Positions 23,565 to 35,194 of a stretch of DNA of 64,000 bases are shown piece after piece. Position 1 is the stretch's first letter. The number at the start of each line of letters is the position of its first letter. The position numbers and the translations under genes were made by a program. Where the stretch lies: contig OZ025253.1 of NCBI GenBank assembly GCA_964019135.1, forward strand, positions 8,437,059 to 8,501,058, in the 5' to 3' direction. Below the pieces are notes generated by a model. The model made no database searches and was not told where the DNA came from. It worked only from the letters and a program-made list of their open reading frames with translations. Source of the DNA: Arenicola marina. Lineage: Eukaryota; Annelida; Polychaeta; Arenicolidae.

Positions 23565-26500
23565 TCATTTCCGTGCGTTATATCTGATGAGGATGCTCAC
23601 CGGATGTATAAACGTCAGCGTTGCGGTGCATAAGAGAAACGCTTGAGCCTGAAACACGCATCAGACAAAATTTTTGTTTGGTAATGAAAACCGTACGGCG
23701 TCAGAATGCTTGTGCTCACTTGGCTGAGGCCCATGATACGTGACACCATGCAGGGAGGGCCAAGACACACCAATCGCACATTCAGCGACCCAATACTTTG
23801 AAGAATTGCGCCATTGATAATTTCTGCGGAGGGTTTTCTCTCGTTACAGATGGCTTTATTTCAGCGCTATCCTGTCTTAGACTTGAAACATACGCAAATC
23901 TATAACATATATGCCTTCTTTAAGATATAATGCCATGGCGATATGGATGGCTACGTGCACCACCTTAGCATATCCACAAGTGCCACCAGGAGACCACCAG
24001 AGAGCACCACCAGGGGGCACCACCAGAGAGCACCAGGGGGCACCACCAGAGAGCACCACCAGGGGGCACCACCAGAGAGCACCAGGGGGCACCACCAGGG
24101 GGCATCACCAGGGGGCACCACCAGGAGACCACCAGAGAGCACAACCAGGGGGCACCACCAGAGAGCAACAGGGGTACCACCACGGGGCACCACCATGAGA
24201 CCACCAGAGAGCACCACCAAGGGGCACAACCAGAGAACACCAGGGGGCACTATCCGGAGACCACCAGAGAGCACCATCCGAGGGCACCACCAGAGAACAC
24301 CAGGGGGCACTATCGGGATAGAGTTACTTACCGGTACATACGGCGGGGTGGAGGACTGCGCCCAGTATAAGATTGGCACTTCGACCAGATTGAGAAGGTT
24401 GGCGATGGTAGCTCCGAGACCGACCAGCTTGCCATAATGTTCCTTCGGGTAACTGCAAATTGGAACCAACACGATCCAGTTATTTCCACTTTAATAGTGA
24501 TAACATTGAAGCATAAACACTTCCGTGTAGACGTATCCCGATGACGTGTTGTAAGTAAAGTATATCTTATCTGCTCCACTGTATTAGTGATGCAACGGTA
24601 CAAGAGCTATAATGACTTGAGGGCGCACGGTAACCTATTTTGCCGTTTATTTTAACAGTTACTCGTCTAGCGCTTGTGCAGCTTCAGATATATTGTTGTA
24701 ACACTCACACGCGCTGGCAAAATATGTAGTAAGACGTAAACATGGTTCCCTTCAGCACAGCCACCAGGAGCGAGACAGCGATCCCAGCGTTGGCTGTCCC
24801 GACGAGAGAAGCCACAGACAGCAGGGCGGATGCCAGTGACGTTGCCATGAGCACTGGGCACACACTGACCGCATTCCATAAAAACCCGGCCGTGCCTGTA
24901 ACAACTTGGACATGTTTCAGCATCCCAGGGCTAAACAGGGTCAAGGAACCACCCGGGACAATTGAAGGATGAATGGATGAAACCTGCCTCAGATTAGAGG
25001 CCAGTGCCCGAATTCGCACCAAGGACCTATTGATATATGCAGTCTAAAGCGCAAAATTTTGAAGACAAAGAAAAGTGCAGAAGAAAGTGCAGTCGTTCCT
25101 AGTCCTGTCTGAGTCCTTTACAAATTGCACGATGAGTGATGATGAATGAAAAATCTTCGCTAGTTTCTAGCCGCAGACTGAGTTCTGCGCGGGGTTTTCC
25201 TGTAGCCGGTGTTCCAGTCGCCAGTGAGTGCGAGAAACCCTACCTGAGCTCCCCGCACACTTCCTCCACCTACGAATAGTTAGGCTAGATGCAAGCTTCT
25301 ACTAATTTGGTGGAGATCCTGGCACGGTCAAATCAGTTATAATTTAAACAGTAATTGTAGGGTCAAATCAGTTACAATTTCTTGAACAATAATTGTACGA
25401 TTAAATCAGTTCTAATTTCCTGGAAAATAATTGCACGGTCAAATCAGTTACAATTTCTTGCAATAGGCAGCGCATTTTGTTATATCAATTTGCGCAGCCT
25501 AGCCCCAGATGACGGGCCAGTATGCGAATGCATACAGGAAATAGTCGGCAACGGATATAACAGAGCCCCTAGCAGAGTGAGAAGAAGGCAGAGGGGCCTG
25601 CAGGGTCAATAAGATTTCCAAGACCCCCATCAGTGATTTCTTTCAGATCCAAAGTAACCTACCTTTTCGAGAGTCTTTTGAAGGTATCAGGCCTATATCT
25701 TCCTTAACACAGTCGCTTGCTGCGTCATCTTAGGAGAGACGATCAACCCGACATTTAATGAGTTGTATCCTCTTCCGAGTTTTTATGTTTTCATTGACCT
25801 AATTGAGCATGTCATATTACGAAAGAATAACAAGCGGACATTTATAACGATAGACCATCCAGGTTAACGTTATACTTCAATGTTTTTACTTTGTTACGTT
25901 TTTGAACAGTAGTGAAGTAAAGTTGTTGTTCTGAGAAAAGGCTCTTTCAGCCGTGGGTTTCAATCTCAGATATATAAGACGAGCTTTTCACTAAGATTTT
26001 CTTGCACGCAATCATTGGCCATGTCATTTGCATACATTTTACATACACTGAGCAGAGAGGTAGTGCAATGTTAGGTAGCAAAGGTAATGAGTTTTATTTT
26101 ATCTTGACCAGATGGTCATTGCATCACCGACTCATATTGTAAGTTCTATGCTTACCGGGTAGAGTCTTTTCTCTGCGCGCTACGATGACATCTGTTGCGA
26201 GGCCAACCAGAGGCGACACCAACACCATGAAGTTGGCATATTGGAAGATCAAAGTCTGCGCGGAAACTAAAACCGAAGAGCAAGACGAGATTGTTAAGCA
26301 TAGCTTGAGAAGAAAGACAAAACTCGGGATGATAGGTGCAACGTGAACATTTTCGTACAGAATGCAAATATGTACATGCAATATCAACCGGGCTATAGGC
26401 CGAAACGTCACCGCGCCGCCAGTCATTTGGCGTATCGAGGCTTTATATTCATGGCCATGTGTTAAAGTGTGATTAACTTTTAGCGTCGAAACTACTGGGA

Positions 26501-28994
26501 CGATTTCGATGCCGTTTGGCACACGTGATGTCACTAACATTGCTACATATTGCATATGTTTTGGTTCTATCTTTCAATGGTTAAACAAATTTCATAAAAT
26601 TTCTGTGACTTTGACCTTTGACCTACATAGCCTATCTACGACCTTAGCCTGACTATGGTCATGCCGCATCTTATAGCGAATTTAGAAGTCGATATCTTAA
26701 GGCGTTGGACAGATAATGTGCTACGTTACAGACATACGAACACACCGACGTAAAATGAAACTATGAATTTTCGTCTTAAATATCGATATTCCAACAAACA
26801 AAGTCTCGTATGTATTGAGGGAAATTGCAATTTGCCAAATGTAACATTGTTTTACGGGTGGTACGAAATACTATCAATTTCATAAGCCATATGTCAAAAT
26901 GAATCAAATACGATATTAAAATAAATATGTACTTCATGGAGTACTGGGATACGTGTCTGCATTATGCCAAGGACGAATATTGGATGTTAAGGCCCGCCCC
27001 CGGTCCCTACCTCTCCCTGGTTGTTACATTACCTTCTGCTAATCTGTAATGTGTGACGTAGCTAATCCAAGGATAAAAGCTGCCGAGAGTGAACCAGTAG
27101 TTTGTCTGGTTGAAGGAGAACCATATCAAGTGGTTGATGAATAAGGCGGACACTACAATCTGTTTGAAGGAGAGTCCATGGGGACTAACTTCACAGGATG
27201 TGACGTCAGTGTCGACGCGCGGCGACGTCTCCACGGCAACCATTTCGAAACTGGATGAGATTGCCCTCGGCTCGTCCTGAGATAAACAACCGCTGTCCAA
27301 AGAAATATCCTTGTCGACACCTGGTTGATCACGTGGTACTGTTGTGAATGAAATAAAAAGATATATTACATGTATATATAGTATGTCATATATCTGGAAG
27401 CGTGGCCTATCACGCCTCTGCCCCCGACGTTTTAAACAATTGTTGCCAGAAGTTGCCGCATCATGCAGTAATTGCTAAACATGGCACCAGTGCTTGCATT
27501 ATATCCATATAAACTCAATGCGAATAAAAACCTCTTACCGTTTATACAGAGATTATGTGGTGCATGTATTTGCTTCTTCGCACAGCATTTATGGGTTATG
27601 TTAGACCACCAGGAGATATACATTATGTTTATATCACTCCATTTTATTTAATGATATTAGACACAGTCAGTATGACATTTAAATTCGATTTTTGTTTGTG
27701 TGTAACAGAAAATCAACATCGCTATCCAGTAATTACTGCAGTGATATATTGGTTTCGGCTCGATAGATATAATATTTGGAACACAGGAAACGGTTGCAAG
27801 TCGCACGTGGATCGCACAAGATATATAAATTCAAAATAGTGCAGTCAAATATGTCCGCATTCTGTTCGTGTTTACTATTTAATTAACAAAGATAATTTCG
27901 CGTCAAAATAGTTGTCGGAAGAATGAATTTTTGTAAATTTTTGGTAAATATTTAAGTACTGGTGGCGTCTGTCCACATTTACCCCACCAGTTCGTACCCA
28001 GAATGACAGCCCCTGCCTCTGTGACCTTGTATGACGGCGTCAGGAACAGTGTATCCAGCAGATGGATGCCTGTCAGCCCGGCGTACACATAGAAACACGT
28101 CTGTCTGCTGACCCTGGCGTCGTACGCCGCCTGGCGACAATGCATGCAAATAACAGAGTATCACGACTGCTACAAGTCACTACTACAAGCATAATAGTGC
28201 AATTTTTACTAAGGTTTGTTCAAGTATAATATTGCAATTATTACTAAGGTTTGTACAAGAATAATATTGCAATTATTACTAAGATTTGTGCAAGTGTAAT
28301 ATTGCAATTTTACTAAGGTTTGTACAATCATGATATTGCAGTTATTATGACGGCCTTTACCATTATGTTATTGCAAGGAATTACTACGGTTTGCACAATT
28401 ATGATATTGCAATTATTATGACGGTGTATACAAGTATAATGTTGCAATTACTACTACGGTTTGTACAATTGTGACATTGCATTTATGACGGCCTGTACCA
28501 TTATGATATTGCAATTAATTACTACGGTGTGTACAATTGTGATATTGCAATTATTATGAGCGGTTACGCAAGTATATATATTGCAATTATTACTACAGTT
28601 TTTTCCATCTTTGTCGTTTTCCACGTCAGCATGAACCATTGTTTCAACATAGCTCACGTAGGACTCACTATTAAAACCCATTTAGTGGGTTATAAAATGG
28701 ACGATGGGCCTTCATACATTACGGCAGTGAATGGTAAGCGTAAGTAACACGTGAGCTATGCTGAAAGAATAGAACACGGAAGAACGACCATTACCACCCG
28801 AAGCGACAAACGATATATTTATATCACTATTGTGAGATTTGATATTCGGTTAGCCGGACACGGTACGCCATGTTAGGACAGCATTGCGTGGCCGCACATA
28901 CCTGCATGACTCCTGTGTTCAGGCTGCAGAGGGAGATGAACATGGCAGACGCACCGAGGACGGCAGACTGCTTGGCCCCGGCAAGCATGGTCAA
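23565..28994 (-). CDS. SLC43A3-like: SLC43-family transporter, copy B, exons 4-10 only (5' part missing)
   Basis: Minus-strand exons: 28994-28902 (exon 4), 28130-27983 (5), 27338-27033 (6), 26266-26156 (7), 24895-24709 (8), 24452-24332 (9) and 23648-23565 (10, with stop). Lengths and phases equal those of copy C except the last exon, which is one codon shorter (ends RKTGA-type, ...NARK stop). All splice sites are intact. No match to exons 1-3 is found upstream: 285 bp past exon 4 the homology with copy C stops at 29280 and satellite DNA begins. The copy is therefore either broken by the satellite and LINE insertion, interrupted by the 34680-34879 gap, or the second haplotype of copy C. It is the inverted partner of copy C in the giant inverted repeat. 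If the exons beyond the satellite are truly absent, this is a pseudogene. Confidence 0.82.
23976..24316. repeat. GC-rich minisatellite in intron 9 of SLC43 copy B
   Basis: Alternating blocks of CACCAGAGAGCAC and CACCAGGGGGCAC with occasional GGAGAC variants. It starts 16 bases beyond the exon 9 donor, so it abuts the splice site. Long open frames across it are period artefacts. Confidence 0.88.
28170..28600. repeat. AT-rich minisatellite of about 35 bp in intron 4 of SLC43 copy B
   Basis: Same unit family as in copies A and C (ATATTGCAATTATTACTA and GTTTGTACAA blocks), with unit-to-unit variation. Confidence 0.8.
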
Positions 28995-29284
28995 CTGGCA
29001 GCGAAGTCATCGGATATATATATACTGACGACTCAAAACGTTTATTGTCTTTTTTCCTTATTATTTTTGCCATAGATTACAACAAATGAGCTACAGTTAA
29101 CATAACATCTTTTTTCGAGAAACATTGGTTTCGTGCCGCCGGATAAAACTGATAGCTCGAACCATATTATCTACACCTAGATTGTATGGGTTATTATGCC
29201 TTGTTCACACGATGCAATACGTTGTAAAGCTCATTGCAACAAAGCATTTTTTCGACCAACTGTGCAATGGGAGGGCCGGTGTAA

Positions 29285-30535
29285 CATGACCAGCTGTCCC
29301 CCCATGACAGCGTGTCTCCCCTGCAGTTCGGGTATACGCGCGGAAGAGGTCACTAGTTATGAGAGGGACACATTGTCATGGGCTGAATATACCTTGAGCG
29401 GACATGGGGGTGGGGGTGGGGGTGGGCATGTTGTCATGGGTTGAATATAGCTATGACCAGAGCCTTTAGCCTAGCATGAGATCACCCATTTACGTGGGAT
29501 AAGGGACATACGGAGGGGGGGTGGGGACATGCTGTCACGGGTTAATATACAGCCATGACCAAATGTCCCCTTAGTTTAGCATTGGACCGCACATCCCGGT
29601 GGGTTAAGGGACCCCGGAAGGGGGGGGGGACATGTCGTCATGGGTTGATTATAGCTATGACAAGCACGAGATTGCGGTTCTATATGGGTTAAGGGACATC
29701 GGCAGGGGGGGGGGGGGACATGCTGTCACGGGTTAAAATACAGGCATGACCAGGTGTCCCCTTAGTTTAGCATTGGATCACTGATCCAGGTGGGTTAAGG
29801 GATAGAGAGAGGGGGGGACACGTTGTCATGGGTTAATTATAGCTATGATCAGATGTCCCCTTAGCTTAGCACGGGCTTACCGATAAATGTGGGTTAAGGG
29901 ACATGGGGAGGGGGGGGGGGGAACATCCTGTCACGGGAATATACAGCCATGACCAAATGTCCCCTTAGTTTAGCATTGGACCACACATCCCAGTGGGTTA
30001 AGGGAACCCGGAAGGCGGCGGGGGGGGGACGTGTCGTCATGGGTTGATTATAGCGATGACCACATGTCCCCTTATTCTAGCACGAAATTACCCATCTAAA
30101 TGGGTTAAGGGATATGGGCAGGGGGGGGGGGACATGCTGTCACGGTGTAACATGACCAGGTGTCCCCCCATGACAGCGTGTCCCCCCTGCAATTTTTATG
30201 TATGCGCGCATATTAGGGCACTAGTTATGGGGGGACACATTGTCATGGGCTGAATATATTTTAAGATACATGGGGAGGGGGGGGGGGACATCCTGTCACG
30301 GGTTAATATACAGCCATGACCAAATGTCCCCTTAGTTTAGCATTGGACCGCACATCCCGGTGGGTTAAGAGACCCCGGAAGGGGGGGGGGGTGGACGTGT
30401 CGTCATGGGTTGATTATAGCTATGACAAGATGTCTCCTTATTTTAGCACGAGATTGCGGTTCTATATGGGTTAAGGGACATCGGCAGGGGGGGGGGGGGA
30501 CATGCTGTCACGGTGTAACATGACCAGCCGTCCCC
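29285..30535. repeat. Satellite array with G-tracts and hairpin units
   Basis: Roughly 100-bp monomers in alternating types: GACATGCTGTCACGGGTTAA...CAGCCATGACC and GACATGTCGTCATGGGTTGA...TAGCTATGAC, each with TGTCCCCTTAG and GGGTTAAGGGA and a run of 8 or more G. Some units end in a hairpin, CCCCCCATGACAGCGTGTC and its inverse about 40 bp later. Begins exactly where homology between the two large arms stops (29280). Confidence 0.88.
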
Positions 30536-33500
30536 AATTTTTTTTTTTTTTTTTTTTTTCTTTTATTGATCAATTTTTATCTAAAGTACATACACGCAGA
30601 TAAAATAACAACATCAATCTACCGGTAACGCATTAATTACTGACTCAATATCTGAGCAATGTTCTTCGAGTTTCGTCAATTTGTATATTTCACTATTTCG
30701 CTGTAGGTAATATACTATAACTTGATTAATACTTTTTTTACTATTTTTGCTTTCTAGTAACAGCCAATATTTATAAATGCAATATGACACAAGTGACACA
30801 ATAAGTTGATTAATTGACTTATTCTGAGTGAACCCAAATATGAATTTTTCTTCAATGTCTTCGATATGTAAAACATCACCCAATGTAGTCCACACTGCCT
30901 TTGCCTGGTTGCATTCAAATATCATATGTCTTACGGTGTGAGTCACTTTACACAAATTACATCTATTGTGCTCCCGTTTGTTCCATTTAAATAGGTTAGA
31001 ACCACATGGCAGATACCGATTGAAACATTTAAAATTAAACTCTGCGATAAAAGGGTCACTAATACCTAAGATTCGACTCCTGTAGAAGCTAGAAAAGTCA
31101 TGGTCAGGCATCTGCAGATCATCCCGCCATCTTTGTTCAACAACTGGGTTAATAAATTTCTGATCAATATAATAACGATAGAATTCTCTTGTTTTTGTAT
31201 AACTTAATATCGGTTGCGACTGCAAGTCTTCGGTTAAGGATAGTACGCTATTTGATGCTCTCATATATGGTTTGAGTGCTTCCTTTACTTGTGCTTCGAC
31301 TATATAGTGGTCTGATTTATCTTTCAAAATACTAAGGATTTCATGTATCTTAAAACACCCTTCCCGCAAAAGAACATACTTCACAAAAATGATACCTGAT
31401 GAAATCCATCGTTTGCTAAATAAACAGCGCTTCCTCTTGCGTTTAGGTTTCCCAGTACCTTCATACGTTAAAAACCGGTTTCCCCACAAAACCTGATTTC
31501 TTAACATTTCCATATTAGTTGGCTTGATATTATTCTTTGCCCTATTATACGCCAAAATGACTTCTCTATAGAACGTCGGAACATGATTCAGATAGGGGAA
31601 CTCATCTTCGTTTTGGAAGTTCATATCGCTGAGCAGCAGTGACGGGTGAACGGTCAGGTAGCTTTTGGGAAGACTCGCCCAATCACCGCCAGCTAGTAGC
31701 CTTGGAACCCATGATGCTTTAATAGCCTGAAATCTTGATTCCACATCGACCATTTCAAGACCTCCTTTCGCTTTCGGAGATATCAGTGTGCGTTAGTTTA
31801 CTCGATCCACCCCTCTCCAAACGAACTTAAAAAACATCACCTCAATTGCCTTGGTTATATCTTTTGAGCATCCTATGACTGTCGCCAGATAGGTTATCAC
31901 TGGTAGAGCTAGAATCTTCACAATATTAATCCTCCCTAAGAGAGTTACATGTCTTATTCTCCAATTATCAAGAAGTCTTTGCATTTTAGCCAGTTTGTTT
32001 TCCCAGTTAAGTTTGTCTATGATCTCTTTAGATTCACCAATATGGACACCTAGAAATTTAAAAGTTCCTTTAACCCATTTTATCCTGCTGGTTGGCTTCA
32101 CACAAGACTTTTGCCTGCCCAGAAGTACTCCCTGAGTTTTGTCCTCATTTAATCGCAGCCCTGAAACTCTACCAAAGTCGCTTACCACTTGCAGTGCTTT
32201 AGTAATATACGTCGTGTTTTTCAGAAGCAAAGTGAGATCATCCGCCAGTTGCGACAACCTATACTCAGTCGATTGACCCTGACTTGCTACCACAATACCG
32301 ATCAAATCATGCGCTTACATAATATCTATAGCTAGTGTCTCCACGCATAGGATAAAAAGCAATGCCGATACTGGGCATCCCTGACGGATACCTCTACATG
32401 CAACAAATTCTTCAGTGAGCCATCCATTTACTTTTAGAGTTACAGTTGGGTTATTATATAGGATTTTTATCCAATTAATAAAGTCTTCTCCAAAACCAAA
32501 TTTGGTCAGGGTTCCAAACATAAAGGGCCATTCTAGTGAGTCAAAGGCTTTCTGGAAGTCGATAAGGAGCAATACACCATCCGCATTATTTACATTTATA
32601 TATTCTGTTATGTCTAGAATTTGTCTAATATTTTGGCCAATAAAACGCCCTTTAATATAAGCCGTCTGTTGGGGACCAACAAGTTTATCAATTACCTTCT
32701 GCAGCCTTGCCGCCATAACAAACGCGAGTATCCGGTAGTCAACATTTGTGAGGCTTATTGGCCGATAATTTTTCAGTTGGGAAGACCGTCTAGGCCAGGG
32801 CTCTTATTTTTTTTCATGGTATTTACAGCGTGTTGGCATTCATTTAGCGTAATCATACCCTCGCAACTACTCGTATTAATTTTTGGGATCTTATCTTCCA
32901 CCCGATTCAGATATGCGACAATCTCACAATTACTCACATTATTAGACGCGAACAGGACTTTATAGTAGTCTGTTACCGCACCAAGGATGGCATCTGTACC
33001 TGTAACTACATTGCCTACACTATCTTTGCACCTATATATCGTATTATTACATTGTCTCCGTTTCTCTAATCCCAAGAAGTATTTTGTATTTCTCTCTCCG
33101 TGCTCTACATACTTGGCCCTCGCTCTGATCTGTGCTCCCTTTGCTGCCATACTGTAACTCTTTTCCATCTCGTTTTCAAGGCTTTTCTTTAATGCGTACA
33201 AAGCATTTCGATCATCCCCAAGGCTTCCATGCAATGCCTCCTCACATTTATTTATCTCTATTGATAGATTATTCATTTTCTTAACTCCTCTATGTTTACG
33301 CCTGATAGAATATTCGATAAAGAACTCCTTAAGGCGTAGTTTACACATGTCCCACAGGCTGCACGCATTCACTACTCCTTTATATATCACCGTGGTCTCC
33401 TCTATCACACGCAGTACACTAGATATATATTCGCGGTCCGACAGAAGTGACGTGTTTAACTTCCAATATCCTGGTCCACGTCGCAGTTGTGACTCTACTG

Positions 33501-34285
33501 TGCATATTACTGCCTTATGATCGGGAATATTTGCAATTTTAAGGATCTTGCAATTTGTTAAGATATTACATAGTATCGATGAGAGAAAGATATAGTCAAT
33601 ACGACTGCCCATTTGGCTTATTCTGTCATAGTATGTGTATATCCTTTTATCTCCGTACAATTTCCTCCATGCGTCAGACACATCGAGCGACTTTACTAAG
33701 CGTAGCAAAAATATACGGGATCCATCCAACTTACCGTTCTCTCTATCCAACACACACACACCACAGTTCATATCACCACATAATATAGTATGAGTACCCA
33801 TATCAATGTTTCGCTTGATATACTTTTCAGACGCTCGAAAAAAATCATTCCTCGTTTTCTCTGAGTTAGGCGCGTACATGTTTATGACATTTAAGTGACA
33901 GCCGTTAACATTTATCTTTACAGTAACTTGCCGACCCTCTTTATCATGCGACTCGCTGAGTAATTCGAAGTCTACGGACTTTCGAATGAGGATTGCCACG
34001 CCACAGGAATTTACAGATTTTGCAGGAGAAGCGTAACATTCACCGTTAAAGTCATTAAACTTGTAACACTTGCTGGCGGTTAAAAAAGTTTCTTGAAGAC
34101 ATAAAATGTCAATGTTATTTTCTTCACACCAAGTGAATAGAGCTCTTCGTTTTCTATTTGCATTTATGCCCCTAACATTTAGAGACAGAATGTTTAACTT
34201 GATCAAATCAGTCATTTAGGATCGTCCGAAGTCATAGTCCATAGCCAGCATCGATACAAGCGAACCGCGAACTCACAGACCGACT
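30536..34285 (-). mobile_element. LINE-C, Tx1/L1-like non-LTR retrotransposon inserted in the satellite
   Basis: Poly(T) at 30537-30560 is the poly(A) tail of a minus-strand element; the other end is near 34285. The flanks are one satellite unit broken in the sequence CCGTCCCCCATGAC, with GTCCCC on both sides as a likely short duplication. Coding parts are described in the next entry. No ORF1 is present. Confidence 0.85.
30614..34215 (-). pseudogene. LINE-C ORF2 remnant: endonuclease, reverse transcriptase, C-terminal zinc motif
   Basis: 34215-32773 encodes the endonuclease (LSLNVRGINANRKR, LCLQETFL with catalytic Glu, CGDMNCG, SRIDYIFLS, PDHKAVIC) and ends in KSPGLDGLP. The frame resumes as LKNYRPISLTNVDYRIL at about 32780, so RT sequence between these motifs is deleted. 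Motif A (LLIDFQKAFDSLEW) and motif B (GIRQGCPVSALLF) are in 32716-32315. Motif C (QLADDLTLLL) is in 32305-31793. The tail 31753-30614 carries C-x2-C-x7-H-x4-C (CNLCKV...HMIFEC). Several frame breaks and the deletion make it inactive. The motif style (NVRG, DFQKAFDS, RQGCPxS) fits the Tx1 branch of L1. Confidence 0.85.
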
Positions 34286-34679
34286 AAGTCCCCCCATGAC
34301 AGGGTGTCTCCCCTGCAATTTTAATGTATACGTGCAAATAAGGACACTAGTTATGGGGGGACATGTTGCCATGGGTTGAACATAGATATGACCAGATACC
34401 CCCTTACTATAGCACGAGATTAGCGATCTATGTGGGTTGAAGGACATGGACGGGGGGAGGACATGCTGTCACGGTGTAGCATGACCAGCCGTCCCCCATG
34501 ACAGCGTGTCCCCCCTGCAGTTCTAATGTATACGCGCAAAGGAGGACACTAGTTATGGGGGGACACGCTGTCATGGGGGGACGCCTGGTCATGTTACACC
34601 GTGACAGCCTGTCCCCCCCCCCTCTGCCCATATCCCTTAACCCACTTAGATGGGTAATTTCGTGCTAGAATAAGGGGAC
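34286..34679. repeat. Satellite hairpin units next to the assembly gap, partly inverted
   Basis: 34461-34516 and 34556-34611 are inverted copies of the same 56-bp satellite segment with a spacer of about 40 bp. Past 34556 the array runs in the opposite orientation up to the gap. Confidence 0.85.
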
Positions 34680-34879
34680 NNNNNNNNNNNNNNNNNNNNN
34701 NNNNNNNNNNNNNNNNNNNNNNNNNNNNNNNNNNNNNNNNNNNNNNNNNNNNNNNNNNNNNNNNNNNNNNNNNNNNNNNNNNNNNNNNNNNNNNNNNNNN
34801 NNNNNNNNNNNNNNNNNNNNNNNNNNNNNNNNNNNNNNNNNNNNNNNNNNNNNNNNNNNNNNNNNNNNNNNNNNNNNNN
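34680..34879. other. Assembly gap (200 N)
   Basis: Exactly 200 N, a common placeholder length, so the true distance is unknown. It separates the segment with SLC43 copies A and B from the one with copy C. Confidence 0.99.
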
Positions 34880-35190
34880 TCACGTGGAAGATGAAGAAGC
34901 TCATGCTATTAATATTATAACCATCACATAGGCAAATTAAACGGGTGTTTGTATAGCCGGCCGCTTGCTCGTGCATCCGTCGGTCGCTCATCTCCAATTG
35001 TACAAAGCCCCCATGTCAGAAAGTCTGGTGAGCGGTGGCGCCACCGCATGAGCGACGTACGAGTTTGAGGCTCAGCAGACCAGGGTGATGTAATAATGTG
35101 CGGGGAAAATTTCGATAACATTAACTATTCTGGTGCTACTTCATGAATTATGTCCAGATGTGGAATATGCGAATATGGGTGTTCCTTTTT
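34880..35190. other. Unique sequence between gap and 21-bp minisatellite
   Basis: No gene, repeat or motif recognised. Confidence 0.5.
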
Positions 35191-35194
35191 GACA

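Larger units (their letters stand above)
10184..29280 (+). repeat. Left arm of giant inverted repeat
   Basis: Base 10184 pairs with 64000 and base 29280 with 47900. The order of features is mirrored: LINE-A, 26-bp minisatellite, foldback element, LINE-D fragment, SLC43 exons 10 to 4. Differences are scattered substitutions plus discrete insertions: LINE-B with its surroundings here, TTAA elements in the other arm. Confidence 0.9.

Noticed and set aside
23943..24437. Collagen-like or Gly/Pro-rich repeat protein
   Set aside because: Intron 9 minisatellite; frames run into the antisense of SLC43 exon 9.
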